Below are positions 8,932 to 17,216 of a stretch of DNA of 64,000 nt, piece by piece. A program made the translations under genes and the position numbers. The notes beneath the pieces were generated by a model. That model saw only the letters and a list, made by a program, of their open reading frames with translations, did not search any database and was not told where the DNA came from. The DNA comes from a gamma proteobacterium SS-5 (GTDB lineage Bacteria > Pseudomonadota > Gammaproteobacteria > Chromatiales > Chromatiaceae), in the NCBI GenBank assembly GCA_009497875.2, contig CP032508.2, forward strand, positions 558,001-622,000, given 5' to 3'. Position 1 is the stretch's first letter. The number at the start of each line of letters is the position of its first letter.

Positions 8932-10742
8932 GCCAGGTCCTCCCGGTGGTAGGTGGCGCGGGCGAAGGCGCGGGCAAAATCCAGCATCTGCTCCTGGCTG
9001 GAGACCCGATGCACGCGCCAGCCGCTGGCCTGCAGGCGGGCGATGGCGCTGCCCTCCGCGCTGCCATAGGTGTAAGGCAGATTGAGCACGGCGCTGGCCC
9101 CGCCGCCGGCGCGTCGCGCCGCCTGTTCGGCCAGCTGCCAACCGTTGCCGTCGCTGTTTTTGTAGTCATCCAGCATGCTGAACAGGTCGGCATCGCTGAT
9201 GATCAGCAGGTGCAGCGGTCGCTTCGGTGGCGGCGGGTCCATGATGGCGTCCTGCAGGCGGCCGATGCCAAAGGCGTAGCCCGTGCCCAGATAGCCGGTG
9301 AGCAGGCGCAGCACCTCCTCGGCGCTGCGGGTAAAGCCCTGGGTCTGAGCGAACTCACCGGGTTCGCCGGACAGGCAGGCCATCACCCGGGCGTTGGCGC
9401 GTAGGGCGGAGAGGGCGATGACGGCCCCGGCCAGCACCGGGTAGGACAGCTGCCGCTCCGGGTTGGCCATGGAGCCGGAACAGTCTATGCCCAGATAGAG
9501 GTCCAGGGGCAGACGCGCCGGTTCGCCGCCCGGGCTTTCGCCATAGCGGCGTTGCAGGGTGGTCAGGCCGGGGATGAGCAGCGGGCTGCGGCTGAGGGAC
9601 TCCAACCAGTCCACCGCCGCCAGGGGCTCGCCCGTGTCCCAGGGGTCCAGCCCCTCCGGCAGGGGGTCACTGGCCTGCTGCGCCCGGCGGCTGGGGTAGG
9701 GGATCAGATGGGGCCGCGCCAGTTCCTTGTAATAGCGCATGACCAGCTCCTTGCGCGGCACCCGCACCCCGGCGGATTGCATCAGCCCCAGATAGTCCTG
9801 CGGCCCTCGGTAGCGGCGCTTGCGGCCGCCCTGTTGCTCGCGTCCGCTGGTGGTATTGGGCGTCTCGGCCTTGTCGGCAGCCTCCGGCGGCTCGGCGGGC
9901 CGGTCGATGCCGGACAGGCGCGGGTCATCCCGTGGGTCCAGGTTGGCCTCGGTCTCGGTCGGGTCCAATTCCGCCAGGCCATCGGGGATCTGCTCGCCGC
10001 TACCGGCCGCGCTGGCGTCCAGCAGGCGGCCAAAGGCCTGCTGCGGCCGGTTCCGCTCTCGGCTCAGATAGGGATAGAGCAGGCCGGCGAAGCGTCCGGC
10101 GCCCTCCAGCCAATCCTGGCTATAGACCCGGATCAGGCGGGCGCCCAGGGCGGCATCGGCGGCTAGCTCCGCGCTGATGCGGCCCTGGCTCAGGCTACCG
10201 CTGGGCAGGGACCAGAGCTGTTCATAGATGCGCATGTAGAGATTCCACAGCGGACCGGGGTCTTCCTTGGGGCGCAGGGCGCGATACAGACCGGCCAGGT
10301 CGAGACCGGCGCTGCGCGCCAGGCGGTCATTGATCAGCAGATCGGTATAGAGATTGCCGACCCAGGCGGCCTGCTGTTGCAGGCCGGGCAGGGCGGCGCG
10401 CAGGCGGGCCAGCAGGCGGGCGTTGTCCGCCAGATCGGCCGGGGCCAGTACATGATGGCCCACCTCATGGGCCAGCACCTCGCGGGCGAAGCCCTCAAGC
10501 CCCAGCTCGACCACCTGCCGCAGACTGACCAGCACGGCGTGGTCGTTGAGGCGGATCATGGCGAAGCTCTGCGCCAGGCCCTCGGCCTGTTCCGCCGCCT
10601 CATCCAGCAGAAAGCGCGGCGGCGGCAGGCGGGTAAAGGGGCTCCAGCTGGCCAGCGCCTCGGGCCAGGCCTGACGCCAAGCGGGCAGCAGGGCCTCGGC
10701 GCGGGATGGGCCGCTAACCAGGCGGGAGAGCCGCTCTAACAC
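8928..10742 (-). CDS. vWA-domain protein with N-terminal HExxH metalloprotease-like region
   Basis: A 604-residue protein with two recognisable parts. The N-terminal third contains AHEVGHH (residues 91-97), a zinc-metalloprotease HExxH motif in a helix, with further candidate ligands downstream. A low-complexity acidic and then basic linker spans about 250-312. The C-terminal part is a von Willebrand A domain with the MIDAS sequence DCSGSM (420-425), a later GTGYAFG and LLIISDADLF. vWA proteins commonly partner with MoxR AAA+ ATPases, and that ATPase is encoded two genes upstream. No signal peptide is seen, so it is cytoplasmic. It overlaps the preceding gene by 7 bp. Confidence 0.8.
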   Translation of the reverse strand: MLERLSRLVSGPSRAEALLPAWRQAWPEALASWSPFTRLPPPRFLLDEAAEQAEGLAQSFAMIRLNDHAVLVSLRQVVELGLEGFAREVLAHEVGHHVLAPADLADNARLLARLRAALPGLQQQAAWVGNLYTDLLINDRLARSAGLDLAGLYRALRPKEDPGPLWNLYMRIYEQLWSLPSGSLSQGRISAELAADAALGARLIRVYSQDWLEGAGRFAGLLYPYLSRERNRPQQAFGRLLDASAAGSGEQIPDGLAELDPTETEANLDPRDDPRLSGIDRPAEPPEAADKAETPNTTSGREQQGGRKRRYRGPQDYLGLMQSAGVRVPRKELVMRYYKELARPHLIPYPSRRAQQASDPLPEGLDPWDTGEPLAAVDWLESLSRSPLLIPGLTTLQRRYGESPGGEPARLPLDLYLGIDCSGSMANPERQLSYPVLAGAVIALSALRANARVMACLSGEPGEFAQTQGFTRSAEEVLRLLTGYLGTGYAFGIGRLQDAIMDPPPPKRPLHLLIISDADLFSMLDDYKNSDGNGWQLAEQAARRAGGGASAVLNLPYTYGSAEGSAIARLQASGWRVHRVSSQEQMLDFARAFARATYHREDLA

Positions 10743-11746
10743 AGGGCCACCAGGAACAGATAGTGGCTATGGGGCAGGGATACCACCAGGCAGTGCTCAG
10801 TGGATGCCGCTGAACTCCAGCCGGCCAGCTGGCTAAACTGGGCGCGGTGCGGGCCACGGCTGACGCGGCCATCGCGCTCCAGGCCAAAGTGGGTCCAGCT
10901 GTCCGGCTCGCCCTCGGGCAGGTCGTTGCCCACCGGCTTGAGGGTCTGGCCATAGGCGTCGGCGTAGAGACGCCAGGCCTGGCGGCTGTCCAGGGCATAG
11001 ATGGCTTGATCGAAGCGCATCAGCTCGGGCGGGTCGGCAAAGGGGCCGTCAAAACCGATAAAGCCGCCGATTCGGCCCAACAGGCGCAGGGTCTTTGCGT
11101 CGCCTTCCGGTTGGTCTGGCCGGTACCAGGGGTCGGCCAGCTTAGCTAGCAGGGCGGCATCCGCCAGCTCTGGCCGCTCCATGAGCGCGCCCACTAGCCC
11201 AGGGGGCAGGGCGGACGCGGCCTGCAGGGCACCCTCGCGGTAATGGGCCAGACCGCAGCGCCAGGCGGCCAGCTGGCCGACACGCAGCAGGCTATCCAGA
11301 TCCCGCAGCCGGGGTGCCAGGGCGGTCAGGCGCTCGATCCAGCAGGTCGGGTCAGCCCCTGGCTCCTGTGCCAGGTTATAGACGGCATTGCCCAGGGCGG
11401 CGAGGAGCGGCCGCGGCTGGGCCAGCAGCAGCGGGGTCAGGGCGGGTAGCAGGCGCTCGAACAGCAAGGCCAGCGCCGGCAGCCTTGCCCCTGCTGGAGT
11501 CCCTGGCCCCAGCAACTCTTGCGCCGTCAGTTGCAGGCAGAGGTCGTAGAGTGGCGAGACCAGCCGGTCCAGGGCGCTGTCATCGGCCTCGGCCAGGGGC
11601 TCCAGTAGGGGCGCGGCATACTGGCGCAGTACCGCAAAAAAGGCATCCGCCTGCAGGTGCCGGTGCAGATGCCGGGCCTGGGCAAAGCGCTGATTGTAAT
11701 CGGCGCGCTGGCGCAGCAGGGCCTGGGCCAGGACTAGGTTTGCCAC
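10736..11746 (-). CDS. Helical protein of unknown function (MoxR-vWA operon)
   Basis: A 336-residue, Leu/Ala/Arg-rich protein with no recognised motif. The N-terminal two thirds look all-helical and repeat-like. The C-terminal 100 residues are mixed (YGQTLKPVGNDLPEGEPDSW then a strand-like CLVVSLPHSHYLFLVALC ending). It lies between the MoxR ATPase (13-bp overlap) and the vWA protein (7-bp overlap), so it is likely a dedicated partner or adaptor of the ATPase. This is inference from gene order only. Confidence 0.75.
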   Translation of the reverse strand: MANLVLAQALLRQRADYNQRFAQARHLHRHLQADAFFAVLRQYAAPLLEPLAEADDSALDRLVSPLYDLCLQLTAQELLGPGTPAGARLPALALLFERLLPALTPLLLAQPRPLLAALGNAVYNLAQEPGADPTCWIERLTALAPRLRDLDSLLRVGQLAAWRCGLAHYREGALQAASALPPGLVGALMERPELADAALLAKLADPWYRPDQPEGDAKTLRLLGRIGGFIGFDGPFADPPELMRFDQAIYALDSRQAWRLYADAYGQTLKPVGNDLPEGEPDSWTHFGLERDGRVSRGPHRAQFSQLAGWSSAASTEHCLVVSLPHSHYLFLVALC

Positions 11747-13320
11747 TTGAGCCAGCCCAGATAATTACTGTAGCGCTGATGCAGGTACTTGAGCTTAAGG
11801 ATGTCGTCGAACATGTGGCCATAGAGCTTGCGCCCGTTGGACCAGTCGCGCAGCACGCCTTCGATACGCGCCAGGCGCTTGCGCACCTCGCTCGCGCTCA
11901 GGCCCTCCAGACCGCGCTCAAACTCCGCCTCCAGCTCGCTCAGGGGGTCGTCCCGCTCCAGGCCCAGGCGGTCGAACTCCTGACAGGAACGGTCAAACAG
12001 GCCGCGCAGCCAGCTGATGCGATCCACCCGCAGGGTAAGCTGCCCTTCCTGCTCGAAGGCCGGGGCGTCCGGGTTCTGGCTGAGCTTGTCGTGCATGACG
12101 AAGGGGATCATCTGGCGCATGTCCTCAAAGCCCACGGCGCGGGCGCCGCGAAAATAGGCCATGGCCTTGATGAAGACGATGCAGGTCATCAGGGCGCGCA
12201 CGGAAAAGCCGTTCAGCGACTGGCTGCCCAGGTCCATCTGCGCGCTCTTGCCGCTGGACTCGACGTTCAGGCTGGCAAATTCCAGGCCGGAGAGCTTGAC
12301 CGTGTCCTTGGTCAGGTATTCAAACTGATTGGCGGCCGGTTCAAAAAACTCAAAATGGCTGGCGAAAAACTCCAGCCGCCGACGCAGGTCGGGCGGGAAC
12401 TCCACCGCCAGGATCTCGCCCTCCAACCGCTCCAGCTCGGCGGGGCTGAAGATGATCTGGTCGGGCACCAGGCGCTCCGGCTGCAGGCCCTCCTCGATGC
12501 GCAGCAGCAGCTCGCCGAGAAAGCGGGTGTTGAAGTGCAGGGCCTTGACCACCACGTCGATGCGATCACGCAGGGCCTCTATCACCTGATAGGTGCCGCC
12601 GCCGGCATCGTCGTTGGCGGTCAGATACCAGGCCGCCGGTGGGCACTCGTAGATCTGGTCGTAGATCTCGGCGTAGTTGTCCGCCAGGGTGGTGAGCAGG
12701 GCCGACTGGGTGCGAGTGGGGATGCGGTTGTATTCATCGATGATCTTGACCCGCATGGACAGCCAGCGGCGCCAGGCGATCTTCACCTCGTCCATGGACT
12801 GGGCGCTGACCAGGCTGGAGGGCAGCGGATTGCCGAGCAGATCGGCAATGGTCATCTGCGGCTGGCCGTGCTGGATGGCGCGACGGATCTCGTGCAGGTC
12901 GTAGCCCGCCAGCACCCCCATGAGGATGGCGATGGCGGTCTTGCCCCGCCCCGGACCGCCCACCAGCAGGCAGCGCCGCCGCACCGCCAGATTCAGCAGC
13001 GGCACCAGGGCGTAGCTGGAATAGCTTTGATCCGTGGGCAGGTTGAGGCTTAGCTTGCGGTCGCCCAGGGTAAAGTGCATGGGCGGCGTGCTGTTGTATT
13101 CGATGTCGTAGAAGGGCGAGATGATGGCGTGGTTGACGACCCAGAAATAGGCCTGGCGCAGCTTCTCATCCAAGGGTTGGTCCGCTGCCGCGCTGTCTGT
13201 CTTTTCTAGCGCTAGGGGGCCGCTGTAGAGATCGGCCACGTCAAACGCCTGCCGCGCACCTGGGCTGCCGGGCCGGGTCGGGGCTTGGGAAACCTTGGTA
13301 AAGCGGTCGATCTGGCTCAT
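11734..13320 (-). CDS. MoxR-type AAA+ ATPase
   Basis: A 528-residue AAA+ ATPase, longer than typical MoxR proteins (about 330). Walker A is GGPGRGKT (121-128), Walker B is VKIIDEYNRIP (about 191-201), and sensor 1 is YLTANDD (232-238), followed by LRDRIDVVV. It has a roughly 100-residue N-terminal extension and an extra C-terminal helical region with coiled-coil character. MoxR ATPases are chaperone-like and act with vWA proteins to mature or insert cofactors into large complexes. The same pairing is present here. It is the first gene of a five-gene overlapping operon. The start is the ATG at 13320, the only one upstream of the conserved region. Confidence 0.88.
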   Translation of the reverse strand: MSQIDRFTKVSQAPTRPGSPGARQAFDVADLYSGPLALEKTDSAAADQPLDEKLRQAYFWVVNHAIISPFYDIEYNSTPPMHFTLGDRKLSLNLPTDQSYSSYALVPLLNLAVRRRCLLVGGPGRGKTAIAILMGVLAGYDLHEIRRAIQHGQPQMTIADLLGNPLPSSLVSAQSMDEVKIAWRRWLSMRVKIIDEYNRIPTRTQSALLTTLADNYAEIYDQIYECPPAAWYLTANDDAGGGTYQVIEALRDRIDVVVKALHFNTRFLGELLLRIEEGLQPERLVPDQIIFSPAELERLEGEILAVEFPPDLRRRLEFFASHFEFFEPAANQFEYLTKDTVKLSGLEFASLNVESSGKSAQMDLGSQSLNGFSVRALMTCIVFIKAMAYFRGARAVGFEDMRQMIPFVMHDKLSQNPDAPAFEQEGQLTLRVDRISWLRGLFDRSCQEFDRLGLERDDPLSELEAEFERGLEGLSASEVRKRLARIEGVLRDWSNGRKLYGHMFDDILKLKYLHQRYSNYLGWLKWQT

Positions 13321-14114
13321 CGGCAGGCTCCGGTTGAACGGCTTGCTATGGTACAGCGGCTCGATTCAGCACAAGCCAGGGCCTGCGCAAGGGGCCCTGC
13401 AGTGGCTTGGCGGTGGCCGCGGACAGATTGCCAGGGCAAAGAGGTTCCGCAGCGCGGAACTTGCGCTACATCAAGGTCTAATCCTATCCTTGTGTATTCT
13501 GGTCCACCAGAATAAAGGCTTCTATTCTAGACCTGACCCCTGTTTCCTGACCCCTGTTTCCTGGTAGAAAAAAAGGACGCAGAGAGCGCAAAGAAGCGCG
13601 GAGATCGCAGAGTTGAAAAAGCTCTAGCCACGTAGCCCGGGTGCAGCAAAGCGGAATCCGGGCAGGCCCTGCAAAGCAAGCGAGCACCTTCCCAACGGCA
13701 ATCCCGGACCCCGAAGCACAGGGATGTCGTGAGGCTGGGTGGCAGAAAGGATCGTTGCACTCCAGGGTACAAAATACCTCAGCTGATCACCTGCGCCGCA
13801 AAATTGGGTCGTTACCACCCTGGCGCATGGAAATCATTAACCTAAAAAGAGCATTTGGCCACAGAGCCACAGAGTACACAGAGAAAAATCAATGTGTTGG
13901 AAAGCGAACACTCAATACCTTCTAGGTGAGCCCGGTCTGATAGGTAACTCATTGAAACAACTCTGTTATCTCGGCTTTGGCTCCAGGCTTCGCTCTACCT
14001 CCTCCGTCCCTGGAGTCGTCTGTGTCTCTGTGGCTTAACTGAGGAATATAGGGATTAAAACTCTCCGTGCTCTGCGCTTCTCAGCGTGCTCTGCGTCCTA
14101 AAATTCGTGTTCAT
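13321..14114. other. Intergenic region filled with dispersed repeats
   Basis: No gene supported. Seen in order: CTGACCCCTGTTTC doubled at 13531-13562; a GGACGCAGAGAGCGCAAAGAAGCGC unit at about 13573-13610; a CGTAGCCCGG...GAATCCGGG unit at 13632-13663; an inverted-repeat element beginning AACCTAAAAAGAGCATTTG (13839) and ending TCTCTGTGGCTTAACT (about 14040); and a second CTCTGCG... unit at about 14068-14100. The promoter of the MoxR operon should lie at the left end but is not identifiable. Confidence 0.6.
13839..14040. repeat. Dispersed inverted-repeat element, copy 1
   Basis: Begins AACCTAAAAAGAGCATTTG followed by CCACAGAGCCACAGAG, and ends GTGTCTCTGTGGCTTAACT, so the ends are imperfect inverted repeats. 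Related copies lie at about 26270-26405 (CATTTGACCA...CCACAGAG ... GCTGTGGCTTAACT) and 32590-32752 (ending in the exact reverse complement of the 19-bp start). It has no coding capacity, so it is MITE-like. Mobility is inferred only from recurrence. Confidence 0.55.
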
Positions 14115-15551
14115 TCAGCGCTTTTTCGGTGGCAGCAGGTCGGTGATGCTGCCTTCGGCCATTTCTGCAGCCAGGCCCAGGGTTTCGCACAGGGTTGGGT
14201 GGGGGTGGATGCTCAGGCCGATGTCTTCGGCGTCGGCGCCCATTTCCAGGGCCAGTACCGCCTCGCCGATCAGCTCGCCGGCGTTGACGCCGACGATGCC
14301 GGCACCGAGGATGCGCTTGGTCTCGGGGTCGAACAGCAGCTTGGTAATGCCCTCCTCCCGGCCAATGCCCAGGGCGCGGCCGCTGGCAGCCCAGGGGAAG
14401 ACACCCTTGTCGTAGGCTATGCCCTTGGCCTGGGCCTCGGTCTCGGTCAGGCCCATCCAGGCCACCTCGGGGTCGGTGTAGGCCACCGAGGGGATGGTCA
14501 GGGGGTCAAACAGGGCCGGCAGGCCGGCGATGACCTCGGCGGCCACCTTGGCCTCGTGGGTCGCCTTGTGCGCCAGCATGGGGTTGCCCACCACGTCGCC
14601 GATGGCGTAGATCTTCGGCACATTGGTGCGCATGTGCTGATCCACCGGAATGAAGCCGCGCTCGTCCACCTGGATGCCGGCAGCAGCGGCGTTGATCTTG
14701 TGGCCGTTGGGGCTGCGCCCCACCGCCACCAGCACGCGGTCGTACAGCTCGGCCTGCGCCGGTGCCTGCTTGCCCTCGAAGCTGACCTTGAGTCCGTCCT
14801 TTTGTGGGCTGATCTGGCTGACCTTGGTCTCCAGCATGATGCGGTTGAGCTGCTTTTTCAGGCGCCGCTCAAGGGGCTTGACCAGGTCGCGGTCACAGCC
14901 GGGGATCAGCCCCGGCTGCAGCTCGACGATGTCGATCTGGCTGCCCAGGGCGCTGTACACCGTGGCCATCTCCAGACCGATGATGCCGCCGCCGATGACC
15001 AGCATCCTGGCTGGAATATCGGCCAGTTCCAGGGCATCGGTGGAGTCCATAAGACGTGGGTCTTCGTTGGGGAAGCCGGGAATCTTCACCGCGCTGGAGC
15101 CGCAGGCGATGATGCAGTGATCGAAGCTCACCTGCTGGGTACCGTTCTTGCCCTGCACGGCGATGCGGTTGGAGCTGACAAACTGCCCCACCCCCCGCAC
15201 CAGCTGTACCTTGCGCTGCTTGGCCAGGGCCGCCAGACCGCCGGTGAGCTTGTTCACCACCGCCTGCTTGCCGACACGCATCTGTTCCAGATCGATCTGC
15301 GGCGCGCCGAAGCTCACTCCCATGTGACTGATCTCCTTGGCCTCGTTGAGGATGGCGGCGGTATGCAGCAGGGCCTTGGAGGGGATGCAGCCGACATTGA
15401 GGCAAACCCCGCCGAGACTGGGATAGCGCTCGATCAGCACCGTCTTCAGGCCCAGATCGGCAGCACGAAAGGCCGCGGTATAGCCGCCAGGGCCAGCCCC
15501 CAGCACCGCCACCTGGGCCTGGATCACCTCGTTAGTCTGTGTATCGGTCAT
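14115..15551 (-). CDS. lpdA: Dihydrolipoyl dehydrogenase (E3)
   Basis: A 478-residue FAD-dependent flavoprotein that reoxidises dihydrolipoyl groups of the pyruvate dehydrogenase complex with NAD+. The FAD-binding GAGPGGYTAAFRAADLG is near the N-terminus and the redox disulfide is in GGVCLNVGCIPSKALLH. A second Rossmann GGGIIGLEMATVYSALG binds NAD, and the C-terminal active-site HPHPTLCETLGLAAE gives the His-Glu pair. Its partners aceE and aceF are encoded on the same strand but 6.3 kb away, beyond an accessory island. Inverted copies of a CTCTGCGTCC / GGACGCAGAG repeat flank the gene. Confidence 0.95.
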   Translation of the reverse strand: MTDTQTNEVIQAQVAVLGAGPGGYTAAFRAADLGLKTVLIERYPSLGGVCLNVGCIPSKALLHTAAILNEAKEISHMGVSFGAPQIDLEQMRVGKQAVVNKLTGGLAALAKQRKVQLVRGVGQFVSSNRIAVQGKNGTQQVSFDHCIIACGSSAVKIPGFPNEDPRLMDSTDALELADIPARMLVIGGGIIGLEMATVYSALGSQIDIVELQPGLIPGCDRDLVKPLERRLKKQLNRIMLETKVSQISPQKDGLKVSFEGKQAPAQAELYDRVLVAVGRSPNGHKINAAAAGIQVDERGFIPVDQHMRTNVPKIYAIGDVVGNPMLAHKATHEAKVAAEVIAGLPALFDPLTIPSVAYTDPEVAWMGLTETEAQAKGIAYDKGVFPWAASGRALGIGREEGITKLLFDPETKRILGAGIVGVNAGELIGEAVLALEMGADAEDIGLSIHPHPTLCETLGLAAEMAEGSITDLLPPKKR

Positions 15552-15576
15552 GTCGGACTCCTGGTTAAGAAAAGGG

Positions 15577-15612
15577 ACGCAGAGGACGCAAAGAAGCGCA
15601 AAGAACGCTGAG
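15577..15612. repeat. GGACGCAGAG...GCAAAGAAGCGCAAAG repeat unit
   Basis: One of a family of short purine-rich units also seen at about 13573-13610, 14068-14100 (opposite strand), 21790-21831 (opposite strand) and 45400-45431. Two inverted copies bracket lpdA. Function is unknown. Confidence 0.5.
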
Positions 15613-15691
15613 AAACAAATATGTTACCACTGCAGCCAGCATATCCCGGCGCGCTGGGTATCCATTTGTTGTATGGCATTGCCGCCGTCCG

Positions 15692-16099
15692 TCATTCTGG
15701 GAGCTCCGAGCGCTGGCTCGGAGGTGTAAAGTTATAGTCTGCTGAGCAGACAATCGTATGCTTTGCAGCGCATCCCCAAATTCCGCCCTTCGACAGACCC
15801 TTCGGCGGGCTCAGGACATCGCTCAGTACATCGCTTCGCTGCATCCGGGCTAGCGGCCGCCGAGTCCCGAGTCCCGCAGCGGTGTCGAGTCCCGGCTGAT
15901 CATCAATGCTTTTATTCATCTTAGCAATTGCCGGCTGTTTAATATGCAGCGTCTCAGCTATCAGCTCTTGAGAGAGTCCGCGAGCCCGGCGAAGTTCATG
16001 CAAAGGCATCTCCGCAAGTATGGCAGCGGTTTTTGCCCTCGCTCTTTCTCTCGCCTCGGGTGACATCTTCTCCCGTAGTTCTGCGTATTTCTTTGCCAT
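15692..16099 (-). pseudogene. HigA-like antitoxin, truncated after about 61 residues
   Basis: Residues 1-61 are an XRE/HTH antitoxin N-terminus (LHELRRARGLSQELIAETLH and IKQPAIAKM). After KM the frame leaves the family and reads through repeat sequence (GACTCGGGACTCGG, TAGCCCGGAT and CTGAGCCCGCCGAAGGG units) to a stop at 15692. The missing C-terminal half is recognisable elsewhere, at 17217-17400. Directly upstream, with a TGATG junction, lies the C-terminal end of the cognate toxin. Confidence 0.7.
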
Positions 16100-16212
16100 C
16101 AGAGGGCACCCTCTCTATACAATTGTTCAAGGTGTTCGTCATACAGCCGATCAGCGACGGGAATCATTCTGTCATACCAGAAATTATCACCCGTCTTATC
16201 TCCACCAATAAG
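16099..16212 (-). pseudogene. HigB/RelE-like toxin remnant, last 37 codons
   Basis: The minus-strand frame starts at CTT (16212), reads LIGGDKTGDNFWYDRMIPVA and onward, and ends at the TGA that overlaps the antitoxin ATG. It matches the C-terminus of the HigB-type toxin family. A nearly identical segment occurs in the toxin remnant at 19093-19410. The 5' part has been replaced by the AGGGG...CCCCT palindromic repeat at 16218-16243. Confidence 0.7.
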
Positions 16213-16217
16213 CAAAG

Positions 16218-16243
16218 AAATAGGGGGCTGACCCCTAATTTTC
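16218..16243. repeat. AGGGG(T)C-GACCCCT palindromic repeat
   Basis: AAATAGGGGGCTGACCCCTAATTTT. A member of the window's most abundant short repeat: a palindrome AGGGGTCAGACCCCT, with a variant GGGGACAGACCCC, flanked by AAATA and AATTTT. It lies between the truncated attC start of the DUF2442 gene and the broken toxin. Confidence 0.7.
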
Positions 16244-16245
16244 AT

Positions 16246-16524
16246 TTATGCACTTGTTATGTGCTCCGACGAAATACGAGGGAAGCGCTCGGGATGCTCA
16301 ATAATCTCTTCGGACAAATCAACATCCAGGTCTGGCCAATAATAATGACCTGGGCTTGGCTCCTCGACATTGATTATTGAATTTATTCTTTGGTCTTTAA
16401 ACCATGGGAAGCTTTCATATGGCAGGAACAACTCTTTGTTGTGAGTTATTAGCCAAATCCCATGGATTGAAATGTTCCCTATTTCAACTTCTGAAGTGTG
16501 TTTGCCATGAGCTAACGAGTTCAT
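16246..16524 (-). CDS. DUF2442-type small protein, partner of DUF4160 protein
   Basis: A 92-residue acidic protein. The segment ISIHGIWLITHNKELFLPYE resembles DUF2442 proteins, and the pattern WPDLDVDLS is typical of that family near the C-terminus. It overlaps the upstream DUF4160-like gene by 41 bp in a different frame. Such DUF4160-DUF2442 pairs are suspected toxin-antitoxin modules, but the activity is not established. The stop lies next to ACATAAC (16256-16262 on the minus strand), which looks like the R'' box of an attC site. The rest of that site is missing and a palindromic repeat follows. Confidence 0.65.
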   Translation of the reverse strand: MNSLAHGKHTSEVEIGNISIHGIWLITHNKELFLPYESFPWFKDQRINSIINVEEPSPGHYYWPDLDVDLSEEIIEHPERFPRISSEHITSA

Positions 16525-16723
16525 TATAGTGATCCTCTATTAATCCTTCTATTTGTTTCAGTTGTTTTCTTGTATATTTGTAGTTTTTTTCGAGTTCGAT
16601 TTCTGGTTCTAGCCAATATTTCGCTTCACCTTCCCCCGAAATCACATGAACATGCACTCTTTCCTCTTCTCTTGAGAAAAAGAAAAATCTATATCCGCTG
16701 TCTCTAAATACAGTAGGACTCAT
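16484..16723 (-). CDS. DUF4160-like small protein
   Basis: A 79-residue protein. The segment GYRFFFFSREEERVHVHVIS is characteristic of DUF4160 (the family has GYRFFFYSNE...PPHVHV), followed by GEAKYWLEPEIEL. It is first in a two-gene set with the DUF2442-like protein. The likely role is a toxin-antitoxin component, inferred from pairing and island context. Codon use is AT-rich. Confidence 0.7.
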   Translation of the reverse strand: MSPTVFRDSGYRFFFFSREEERVHVHVISGEGEAKYWLEPEIELEKNYKYTRKQLKQIEGLIEDHYNELVSSWQTHFRS

Positions 16724-16800
16724 TTCTCTTCCTGTATAAACAAAGGGACCAGTTTCGATTTTTTCTCCAGCCTAAGACCACAATTAATTTAAATGGTAAT

Positions 16801-16814
16801 GTGTCACCGTAATT
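16801..16814. repeat. GTCACCGTAATT motif
   Basis: GTGTCACCGTAATTC here matches CTGTCACCGTAATTA at 2141-2155. It lies just beyond the antitoxin gene and its partial attC box. The motif looks like one end of a dispersed repeat. Only two copies are seen in the window. Confidence 0.35.
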
Positions 16815-16825
16815 CTGGTTCGAGT

Positions 16826-17056
16826 TTATGCTTTTGTTATGCCTTGACTGCTCAATTGATTAGAAATTTCAATGTCTTTTTTCAGCAACGAATTGATAAC
16901 TTGATTTAACGAGAACTCTTGACCTTTGATTTTAAGCCTCTCGATAAAAAACGCCTTTACCTCTTTATCAAGGTAGATTGGTATATCAAGCTCTTCGATT
17001 GGCCTATAGAACTTGCCCTGCTCTGCACCACTAAAATCATACTCATCTTTCATCAT
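16826..17056 (-). CDS. BrnA/CopG-like antitoxin
   Basis: A 76-residue antitoxin with a ribbon-helix-helix-like C-terminus. MKDEYDFSGAEQGKFYRP followed by LDIPIYLDKEVKAFF is the usual start of antitoxins that pair with BrnT-type toxins. The toxin gene directly upstream is broken, with only its 3' half remaining, so this antitoxin appears orphaned. The stop overlaps GGCATAAC (minus strand, 16836-16842), an attC R''-like box with no matching partner. Confidence 0.7.
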   Translation of the reverse strand: MMKDEYDFSGAEQGKFYRPIEELDIPIYLDKEVKAFFIERLKIKGQEFSLNQVINSLLKKDIEISNQLSSQGITKA

Positions 17057-17202
17057 GGATGCCTTCTTTGATATTCTTTACTTTCATTATTGCTCGCTTT
17101 TCGAGCACTAATAATTCTTACTAGCTCTATGCCATCTTGATCTTTGTTGTTCCCTCGTGCTGTGTGGGAATGCAGTACATCCGCGCTGCCGATCACGGCG
17201 AA
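17053..17202 (-). pseudogene. BrnT-like toxin remnant, 3' half
   Basis: The frame reads FAVIGSADVLHSHTARGN ... GIELVRIISARKASNNE ... and stops at TGA, overlapping the antitoxin ATG (CCATGATG). RIISARKA is the hallmark C-terminal motif of BrnT-type ribonuclease toxins. The 5' half is missing: the frame abuts a palindromic repeat at 17204-17222. This is a decayed toxin next to a surviving antitoxin. Confidence 0.65.
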
Positions 17203-17216
17203 TGGTCTGACCCCTA

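Noticed and set aside
11314-13053. 579-codon plus-strand open frame opposite the MoxR ATPase
   Set aside because: The minus strand has all AAA+ motifs; the plus frame has none and is compositionally biased.
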